In this document: piece by piece, positions 6,002-11,511 of the stretch
Layout: each line of letters opens with the position of its first letter
Position numbering within the stretch: position 1 is the first letter of the stretch
Notes under the pieces: generated by a model
What the model was told of the DNA's origin: nothing
What the model saw: only the letters and a program-made list of their open reading frames with translations
Database searches by the model: none
Translations under genes and position numbers: made by a program
NCBI GenBank assembly: GCA_018818905.1
Contig: JAHIRA010000114.1
Span: 1-11,511 of the forward strand
Reading direction: 5' to 3'
DNA length: 11,511 nt
Source: Patescibacteria group bacterium
Lineage (GTDB): Bacteria > Patescibacteriota > JABMPQ01 > JAHIRA01

Positions 6002-7239
6002 TACTCAGAGATTATTTCAAGGGCTTTGTCTAGCTGAGCATCGTTACCAGCTTCAATTTCGTCCACATTTGTCTCTATTTCAACATCTGGCGCTATGCCT
6101 TCTTGGTTAATGTCTGTTCCGTTGGGGGTTAACCATTTGGCGACACTAATTCTCAGACTGGAATTACCTTCAATTGTTATTAATTCCTGGACTGTTCCCT
6201 TACCATAAGTTTTCTCTCCAACAAGTTTTGTCCCACGACCATCCTTAAGGGCACCAGCCAGTATCTCAGAAGCACTAGCCGAACCTCCATCAACAAGAAT
6301 AGCGACCGGAACATCTTTAAGTCTTGGTTTTCGATTTGATTTGAATTCTTTTCTTTCGCCATTACTAAATTCTTCTATTGCAATCAGGTCGCCTTTGGCC
6401 AAAAATTCGCTTGAAACATCAACTGCCTGATCTAGAAGGCCTCCGGTATTGCCACGCAGATCAACCACCACACCGCTGATACCAGCCTTAAGACCATCGG
6501 CAACAGCCAGATCAAATTTCTCGGCCGTATTCTCAGAGAAAGTCTTTATTTTGACATACAAGACCTTGTCTCCATTTTTATCTTCTTTTATTTCAGATTC
6601 GACACTCTCAACAACAATTTTATCACGCACAATATCGGCAATAATCGGTTCATCTTTTCCTTCACGGTAAATTGTTAGTTGAACAGTTGAACCTTTTTCA
6701 CCTTTAATATGATTGACCGCCTCAAAAAGAGTCATATCACTTGTCTCAAGATCATTTATTCTTAGAATAGCATCCTTAGCTCTCAATCCAGATTTTTTGG
6801 CTGGCGTATTATCAAGAACTGTCACAATAGTTAGTCTTCTATCTCGAACGCCAATTTCAGCCCCAATTCCCTCAAAGCTACCATCTATTTCTTCTTGAAA
6901 TTTTTTGGTTTCGTCAGGGTCCATGAAAACAGAATATGGATCATCAAGTGAGGCCACCAAGCCTTTGATGGCCCCATAGAGCATTTTTTCTCCATCTATA
7001 TGGTTTTGAACCGACTTTGTTTCGATTAGATGCCAGACTTCCCAGAAAAGACTAAAATCAACATTATCCGGCTTCCCTTCATCCTTGTTCTCAATATTGA
7101 CATTTCTGCCGCCTTGCTCCGAAACCTTACTCTCTACAAATTTACTACGACCAAAATAAAGGCCACCTAGAAAACTCCCTAGAACTATAAGGGCAATAAG
7201 ATAGACTTGGAGAAATTTTTGATAGCTTTTTTTGTACAT
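6001..7239 (-). CDS. ctpA: S41 family carboxyl-terminal processing peptidase with PDZ domain
   Basis: A membrane-anchored serine protease of the CtpA/CtpB/Tsp type, which trims or degrades extracytoplasmic proteins from their C-termini. Residues 11-29 form a single hydrophobic anchor after a short basic N-terminus. Residues 62-118 form the N-terminal helical part (SLDDPYSVFM). A PDZ domain spans about 120-205, with GSFEGIGAEIG at its start and the AKDAILRIND loop. The S41 protease core has VVVDLRGNTGG (257-267). The catalytic Ser322 is in GGSASASEILAGAL, Lys347 in GEKTYGKGTVQ, and Gln351 completes the triad; the spacings of 25 and 4 match B. subtilis CtpB. The 412-residue length is normal. 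It starts 5 bp after the DUF4012 gene, suggesting joint action in the envelope. The choice between ctpA and ctpB as symbol is not certain. Confidence 0.94.
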   Translation of the reverse strand: MYKKSYQKFLQVYLIALIVLGSFLGGLYFGRSKFVESKVSEQGGRNVNIENKDEGKPDNVDFSLFWEVWHLIETKSVQNHIDGEKMLYGAIKGLVASLDDPYSVFMDPDETKKFQEEIDGSFEGIGAEIGVRDRRLTIVTVLDNTPAKKSGLRAKDAILRINDLETSDMTLFEAVNHIKGEKGSTVQLTIYREGKDEPIIADIVRDKIVVESVESEIKEDKNGDKVLYVKIKTFSENTAEKFDLAVADGLKAGISGVVVDLRGNTGGLLDQAVDVSSEFLAKGDLIAIEEFSNGERKEFKSNRKPRLKDVPVAILVDGGSASASEILAGALKDGRGTKLVGEKTYGKGTVQELITIEGNSSLRISVAKWLTPNGTDINQEGIAPDVEIETNVDEIEAGNDAQLDKALEIISE

Positions 7240-7244
7240 ATTTA

Positions 7245-9239
7245 CTAGAAGGTGACTTTAAATTCTCTATCAGTTTGCAGGTCTAGATTAAACTCGATTT
7301 CATTGTCCGAGACTTTCTCGCCGTATTCTGCAGGGGCAAACGACTTAACAGGTCTGTCAAACTTGAGCTTGACCTTGAGTTTGGGCTTGATGGTGCCTAT
7401 TTGCTTCTGGAAATAAAGTGTGTACTCATCTTTTGAAACAGCGCTATCTGGCAAGGTGTAATTGTAGGTTAGGGTCTTTTCTTCAGAGGGTTCAATGCTT
7501 ATAAAAGTACCGAAAGCTGTTTTCATCAGCTCGTCCATAACCTCGTATGTCTGTCCAGGTTCATTGTAGAACTGAGACCCCTGTTCGTTACCCTCGATGG
7601 AAAGTAATTCGCTCCCCTGAGGAGTATAGAGACGATTCCAGTTTCTATAGCGTGTTGTTTTCCAGGTAATTCCCGGTGAAGTGTTCTTGTAGCTCATAGC
7701 CATTTTTGCTGTATGAGTATCACCAGAAAAATCAGCCTCATAAACAAAGCCGCGCTCTATAAATTCGTCGGTTTTGAGACTGGCCATATTGGCGTCTACA
7801 ACCATGGCAAAATCACCAGACACATCTTTGACATCGCCTGCCCAATTTTTTTCCTTTAGAAAATTCTCCGTCTCCTCGTTTTCTATATAAAGAACGAGGT
7901 GCTTTTCTAGAAAAGCACGTTGAACAACCTCAAATACCTTGGGCCATTCTTCTTTGGGGAGTGTTAGAATCTTGGCAATCAAGACCTGAGCTAGATCGCT
8001 AATAATGTCTTTTCTCTCATGAAAATCTATCCCTCGGCTAACATAGTTTCTTTCCACATGAAATTCAAGCTGAGAAGCAATATTTTCATGCGTAAAGGTA
8101 TATGGAAAACCCGGAACCTGACTTGGCCCAGTAATCTCTAAAAGATAGCCAATAAAATCCGGAGTAATAGCCACAACCCCATCAAATTCTTTTTGCCCAC
8201 CTTCAATATCATAGAACCACATCGCCTTTTGGGCTGCTGTAGGAAAATCCGGTGACCAGTTGGCATCACGAAGATTCCAGCTTGTTAGGTATGGGTTAAC
8301 TAGTTTCTTGATTTGCCATGGTGGTTCTACATTGATATTAGCATCCTTATCTAGGCTATAAACATCGTGCGTTGTAAATTCAACAATTTCAGCATTTTTG
8401 ATGGTACTAACCCCATATGTTCCAATAAATCCACCCGCTGGTCTGAGTTCAGTATTGTTTTCGAAAAGAATAAAATAGCTCTGTTCTTCTGGGTAGCCAG
8501 CCAAAGCCGGAAGTAATTTGGCGGCCGCTGAAACTTCTTTGATAATCTTCTTTATCTGAGGTAATTTTTCTTGGATGAGTGACCTGGCTTCAGCAATCTG
8601 TTCGACAACTCCTTTTTCTGGAATTTGCTCAAACTCCATTTCGGCTAGTTCAAATTGACTCACCGCTCTTTCAAGTTCCGGGGAGCTTTCACGCAAGGCT
8701 TTGAGAATTTCTCCCTTTTTCTCGGAATCCATATCTTGAATGCCACCACCCCCATCATCACCTACAGAGCTCATGATTCTGTCAGCAACGTTAAGAACTG
8801 TTTCTAGAGCGGACACGGTTTCTAGGCTACCTTTCATGAGATGCTCGGCAGCGATAAACTGATGTCTGGCAAAAGGAATAACCTTAACCCATTTGAGCTT
8901 CTTGATGCTTTCGTCTGTTTTTTCAAAATCTTTCTTGGACTCTGTGATCAGGCTGGCCGCCCTTTCAAATTCCTGGGCTTCAACAGCTTGCTGAGCTTCC
9001 ATAAGCTTTGACTTACCTTCCATCGCAGAAGCATAAGCAGCCTTGGCCGGATTGATACTGACAACAGAAAGAATTCCGAAAACAAGTAGCATAACCACCA
9101 AAACGGCAGCTACAATCTTGGGCCATTTCCGCTTTGCTTTTCTTTGTTTTTTCGAAGAAGACTTTAGTGGATCTTGATCAAGAGCTTCCACTAAATTTGT
9201 TTTTGTACTAGGATTTTTTTGTTTCATTTGATCTGGCAT
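7245..9239 (-). CDS. DUF4012 domain membrane protein, likely in cell-surface polysaccharide assembly
   Basis: A 664-residue protein with a basic cytoplasmic N-terminus (KKQRKAKRK, 30-38), one membrane helix (41-61) and a large outer part. Residues about 66-240 are helical and rich in Glu, Lys and Ala, likely coiled coil. The DUF4012 core follows, with the hallmark NNTELRPAGGFIGTYGV (261-277), DANWSPDFPTAAQKA (325-339) and DGVVAITPDFIGYLLEITGP (353-372). The last two segments recall LytR-CpsA-Psr ligases, which attach polymers to the cell wall, but I cannot show homology by eye. DUF4012 genes commonly sit among glycosyltransferase genes, as here. The C-terminal third (500-664) looks beta-rich. 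The ATG at 9239 overlaps the glycosyltransferase gene by 32 bp; an alternative ATG at 9227 (residue 5) is equally possible. The biochemical function is unknown. Confidence 0.85.
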   Translation of the reverse strand: MPDQMKQKNPSTKTNLVEALDQDPLKSSSKKQRKAKRKWPKIVAAVLVVMLLVFGILSVVSINPAKAAYASAMEGKSKLMEAQQAVEAQEFERAASLITESKKDFEKTDESIKKLKWVKVIPFARHQFIAAEHLMKGSLETVSALETVLNVADRIMSSVGDDGGGGIQDMDSEKKGEILKALRESSPELERAVSQFELAEMEFEQIPEKGVVEQIAEARSLIQEKLPQIKKIIKEVSAAAKLLPALAGYPEEQSYFILFENNTELRPAGGFIGTYGVSTIKNAEIVEFTTHDVYSLDKDANINVEPPWQIKKLVNPYLTSWNLRDANWSPDFPTAAQKAMWFYDIEGGQKEFDGVVAITPDFIGYLLEITGPSQVPGFPYTFTHENIASQLEFHVERNYVSRGIDFHERKDIISDLAQVLIAKILTLPKEEWPKVFEVVQRAFLEKHLVLYIENEETENFLKEKNWAGDVKDVSGDFAMVVDANMASLKTDEFIERGFVYEADFSGDTHTAKMAMSYKNTSPGITWKTTRYRNWNRLYTPQGSELLSIEGNEQGSQFYNEPGQTYEVMDELMKTAFGTFISIEPSEEKTLTYNYTLPDSAVSKDEYTLYFQKQIGTIKPKLKVKLKFDRPVKSFAPAEYGEKVSDNEIEFNLDLQTDREFKVTF

Positions 9240-10062
9240 ATTTTAAGAAGAATTTGATAGCGCTAGCAATATGAATTCTGGTTTGTCTATTGAAAAAGGC
9301 CAAGAAAACGTTTGACTTTGTGTCTGAGGCTCGAGCGTAGTAATGAACCATTTTGAAGTCTGGGTAGTAATACACCTTGAGACCAGCGCTTCCAATCCGA
9401 CGACACCAATCAACATCTTCCATATACATAAAAAAACGTTCATCCATTAGGCCAACTTTCTCTATAACCTTTCTTGGAACAAGCATCGCTGAGCCCAAAA
9501 CCCAGGCTACTTCCCTGCCGGAATCATGATCCCAGTCAGCCATGGTAAACTTTTTGATCTTCTCATGACCTCGGTTAAAGTTTCCAAGAAATGTTCGACG
9601 ATACAAAACTGTCATTACACTTGGATAAAATGAGAAACATGATTTCTGAACACTGCCATTGGGATTTATTAGCTTGGGTCCCAAAAGACCAATTTCAGGA
9701 TGCTCTTTGAGATAGACAATCATGCCCTCAAGAACATTTTCTAGAGCAGTTATGTCAGGGTTGAGCAAAAGAATAAACTCACCTTTTGATTTCCTAATAC
9801 CCTGATTGACAGCCTTGGGAAAGCCAATGTTTTCTTTGTTGGCAATAAGATTAACATCTGGGAAATCATCCTCCATCATTTCTACTGTTTCATCCATAGA
9901 GTTATTGTCTATAACAATAATCTCATAATTTAGCTGAGGCTTGCTTTTTTTGATACTTTTGACACATTGAGCCAAGAGACTAGGGGTTTTATAGTGAACA
10001 ATAATAATTGAAAGATCAATTTGTTCTTTCTTTGAAAGAGGTTTTAGTTTTTCCTCATCCAT
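9208..10062 (-). CDS. Family 2 glycosyltransferase (rhamnosyltransferase-like)
   Basis: A GT-A fold inverting glycosyltransferase that transfers a sugar from a nucleotide-sugar donor, probably to a lipid-linked or surface glycan on the cytoplasmic side of the membrane. 284 residues. The nucleotide-binding N-terminus is visible as LSIIIVHYKTPSLLAQCVKS (17-36) and IIVIDNNSMDET (48-59). NKENIGFPKAVNQGI (75-89) is typical of the WbbL-like subgroup. The metal-binding DxD position reads NPD (101-103), and the catalytic acidic cluster is MEDVDWCRR (214-222). The gene follows another glycosyltransferase by 60 bp and overlaps the DUF4012 gene by 32 bp. Donor and acceptor sugars cannot be read from sequence. 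The 18 or so residues before LSIII are an extra basic/acidic lead; no later in-frame ATG or better start was seen. Confidence 0.9.
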   Translation of the reverse strand: MDEEKLKPLSKKEQIDLSIIIVHYKTPSLLAQCVKSIKKSKPQLNYEIIVIDNNSMDETVEMMEDDFPDVNLIANKENIGFPKAVNQGIRKSKGEFILLLNPDITALENVLEGMIVYLKEHPEIGLLGPKLINPNGSVQKSCFSFYPSVMTVLYRRTFLGNFNRGHEKIKKFTMADWDHDSGREVAWVLGSAMLVPRKVIEKVGLMDERFFMYMEDVDWCRRIGSAGLKVYYYPDFKMVHYYARASDTKSNVFLAFFNRQTRIHIASAIKFFLKYARSNETKKS

Positions 10063-10068
10063 TGCGTT

Positions 10069-10096
10069 TTTATAAAAAATATTAGCAAAACATCAA
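10069..10096 (-). promoter_or_regulatory. Possible internal promoter before the second glycosyltransferase gene
   Basis: On the minus strand TTGATG (10096-10091) is followed after 16 bp by TATAAA (10074-10069). The predicted start point falls at or next to the ATG at 10062, so a leaderless mRNA would result. The 60-bp gap is AT-rich, so a chance match is quite possible. Confidence 0.3.
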
Positions 10097-10122
10097 CACT
10101 ATCCCTTTGGTAAAAGGATTCT

Positions 10123-11109
10123 TTAATGATACCATCTACTAATGTCTTTGGGCTTAATTTCCGTCTTTTCTAGAATAGCACGTCTCTTTTTTTGAGTCAA
10201 AGACAGGTTATTTATAAATTTACCCAAGCCTTTGAGCGTTTGTGGCTCCAGAAACAAAAAGTAGAAAAACTTCTGCAATTCAAAGACAAAAATGTATGGA
10301 TAAAACCAGAAAAGATTGGACGCAAACTCATTTTTGTAAAGTGTTGTCAGATGATTCTGGTAACTCATGATGTTTACAAGTGGATTTCTTTTATTTCTGG
10401 AGTCTAGTGTTGGCTTGGCTTGTTTTGATTGTGTTCCAGTTTCCCATCTGTCATGATAGGCGGTTACGGTTGAGCTAACATATGATTTACATCCGGCATG
10501 CAGAAGCCGGTAGGCCAAATCAACATCCTCTTTATACGAACCATAATCTGGATCAAAATAAAAACCAGAAATCATTTTTACCTTCTCCAGAGCCTCTTTG
10601 CGATAAAGTCCTGCCGCTGCGTTAATGCCAAAAACTTCTGCCTTGCCGTTCTCTTCAAAAACAAGCTCGGACTGATCTATGACTTTGTGACTTTTGAAAA
10701 TTTTGAAGCCAAGAGTATCAACCTGGTCTGTTTTTTTGTCATTTTCAAAATCCCACTTCAGAACTTTGCCGGCAACAGCAGCACATTCCGAATGCCTAGA
10801 TAGAAAATCTGCTAGTCGCTCTATATAGTCTTCATCCATGATCACATCATGATTAAGACAGAGAACAAATTTTCCCGTAGACATTTCAAAGCCTTGATTA
10901 TTAGCTTCAGCAAAGCCTTTGTTTTCTTTATTCTTGATAATTTGAATCCCCGTCTGTTCCTCAAGAAAAGCAACAGTATGATCGTTTGAATTGTTATCTA
11001 CAACAATAATTTCAAGATCATGAAACGCTGTTTGAGCTCGAAGAGACTTAAACAGGTGCCTAAGATATTTTTCGCTATTGTATGTGAGAATAATGACACT
11101 AATTCTCAT
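10123..11109 (-). CDS. Family 2 glycosyltransferase with C-terminal hydrophobic segment
   Basis: A second GT-A glycosyltransferase, 328 residues, related to but clearly distinct from its downstream neighbour. The nucleotide-sugar site begins MRISVIILTYNSEKYL (1-16) and continues with IIVVDNNSNDHT (34-45). NKENKGFAEANNQGF (60-74) aligns with the same segment of the neighbour. The metal-binding motif reads NHD (86-88) and the catalytic acidic cluster is YKEDVDLAYRL (192-202). Residues about 264-288 (FWFYPYIFVFELQKFFYFLFL) are strongly hydrophobic and aromatic, suggesting membrane attachment, and the C-terminus is basic. It begins 4 bp after the end of a degraded gene, so its original promoter may lie in or beyond that scar. 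The sugar specificity is unknown. Confidence 0.9.
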   Translation of the reverse strand: MRISVIILTYNSEKYLRHLFKSLRAQTAFHDLEIIVVDNNSNDHTVAFLEEQTGIQIIKNKENKGFAEANNQGFEMSTGKFVLCLNHDVIMDEDYIERLADFLSRHSECAAVAGKVLKWDFENDKKTDQVDTLGFKIFKSHKVIDQSELVFEENGKAEVFGINAAAGLYRKEALEKVKMISGFYFDPDYGSYKEDVDLAYRLLHAGCKSYVSSTVTAYHDRWETGTQSKQAKPTLDSRNKRNPLVNIMSYQNHLTTLYKNEFASNLFWFYPYIFVFELQKFFYFLFLEPQTLKGLGKFINNLSLTQKKRRAILEKTEIKPKDISRWYH

Positions 11110-11113
11110 TCTT

Positions 11114-11311
11114 CTAAGTTATTTTACCCAACTCTCCATCAATCATTACCGGTAACATTGTTCTCACTTCTGCTGCCCACCTTTGATCTTCAGGTTTTGG
11201 TAATTTATTCATAATGAATATTTTCTTTTTCAGATAATATGCAATTGCCAACTCCATCAGTGTATGTGCCCCCAAATATAGTGGACTATAGTGGACTGCC
11301 CGTCTAGACAA
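11114..11311 (-). pseudogene. C-terminal remnant of a nucleoside 2-deoxyribosyltransferase-like gene
   Basis: The frame from a TTG at 11311 to TAG at 11114 encodes about 65 residues. Its latter part (YLGAHTLMELAIAYYLKKKI, then FIMNKLPKP and MLPVMIDGELGKI) resembles the end of nucleoside 2-deoxyribosyltransferase-like proteins, where G-x-T-L-M-E-L carries the catalytic Glu, followed by a strand such as KKIFIMN and a closing P-V-M-I-D-G-E-L. The N-terminal half of that fold is absent: upstream the frame soon runs into stop codons and then into a transposase fragment. A 10-bp tandem duplication (11278-11297) shifts the frame just before the recognisable part. I read this as a dead gene truncated by an insertion. 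It could instead be a short unrelated ORF. Confidence 0.45.
11278..11297. repeat. 10-bp perfect tandem duplication
   Basis: The unit ATAGTGGACT occurs twice in a row on the plus strand (11278-11287 and 11288-11297). A 10-bp duplication is not a multiple of three and so shifts the frame of the deoxyribosyltransferase-like remnant. It may be a replication slippage product or an insertion footprint. Confidence 0.85.
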
Positions 11312-11324
11312 TGATACTAGTAAA

Positions 11325-11510
11325 TTAAGGTGTGTTTTTAAAGTTATTTGAAAAATGTACTTGGGTCGGAGTTAAGTAAACATTTTCATATTTAACTGAT
11401 CGCCATAGTCTTTCAGTAAAAATATTGTCCATACATCTGCCTCTACCATCCATACTTATTCGAATTTCTTTTTCTTCTAAAACTGAGATGTAGTCTTGAC
11501 TGGTGAACTG
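11325..11510 (-). pseudogene. IS3-family transposase fragment, C-terminally truncated
   Basis: This is the right-hand part of a DDE (rve-type) integrase catalytic domain, entering from the window edge. 61 residues are visible on the minus strand. QFTSQDYISVLEEKEIRISM, DGRGRCMDNIFTERLWRSVK and YENVYL are typical of IS3-family transposases, and Glu33 of the visible part (in DNIFTERLW) should be the last residue of the DDE triad. After YENVYL the similarity stops abruptly; 15 unrelated residues precede a TAA. Intact relatives continue here with a short domain containing YFEFYN and RPHQSL-like motifs, which is missing in all three frames. The element therefore lost its 3' end, including the terminal inverted repeat, and this copy cannot be complete. 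Whether the upstream part is intact cannot be seen. Confidence 0.85.
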
Positions 11511-11511
11511 A

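Noticed and set aside
10101..10119. Hairpin with 8-bp stem (one G-U pair) between the two glycosyltransferase genes, considered as a terminator.
   Set aside because: It is short, AT-rich and not followed by a T-run on the minus strand, so it should not end transcription.
10498..10803. Plus-strand open frame of 101 codons opposite the first glycosyltransferase.
   Set aside because: The minus-strand frame carries conserved GT2 motifs throughout, and the plus-strand product has no recognisable domain.

Overview
The window looks like a chromosomal piece from a small-genome, AT-rich bacterium, most likely of the Candidate Phyla Radiation (Patescibacteria, Parcubacteria-like). The basis is the gene set and style, not a marker gene: a two-gene IscS/IscU cluster with no visible chaperones or A-type carriers, a large DUF4012 membrane protein beside family-2 glycosyltransferases, very tight gene packing with short overlaps, and few Shine-Dalgarno sequences. 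TGA ends the DUF1232 gene and never occurs inside a coding frame, so the standard bacterial code fits. No rRNA, tRNA, CRISPR array or intact mobile element was seen.

Left block (1-2658, minus strand): a small Phd/YefM-like protein with a cysteine-rich tail, then cysteine desulfurase, an IscU/NifU scaffold and an SppA-type membrane protease that runs off the left edge. A good sigma70-type promoter lies just upstream of the Phd-like gene, and the spacing suggests one transcript. The Phd-like protein may be the regulator of this iron-sulfur cluster; that is inference.

Centre (2659-3362): a 367-bp divergent intergenic region holds the minus-strand promoter, a 10-bp perfect hairpin, and a consensus TTGACA-17-TATAAT promoter for rpmA (ribosomal protein bL27) on the plus strand. 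rpmA and the converging pyrG share a perfect 20-bp inverted-repeat terminator.

Right block (3363-11109, minus strand): read in transcription order this is glycosyltransferase, glycosyltransferase, DUF4012 protein, S41 carboxyl-terminal protease with PDZ domain, DUF1232 membrane protein, acylphosphatase, ribosomal protein bL9 (rplI) and CTP synthase (pyrG). Most junctions are overlaps or gaps under 25 bp, so a long operon joining envelope polysaccharide genes with translation and nucleotide genes is likely. A weak internal promoter may precede the second glycosyltransferase.

Right edge (11114-11511): degraded DNA. It holds the C-terminal remnant of a nucleoside 2-deoxyribosyltransferase-like gene with a 10-bp tandem duplication, abutting the truncated end of an IS3-family transposase. 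This marks an old insertion and deletion scar next to the glycosyltransferase operon.
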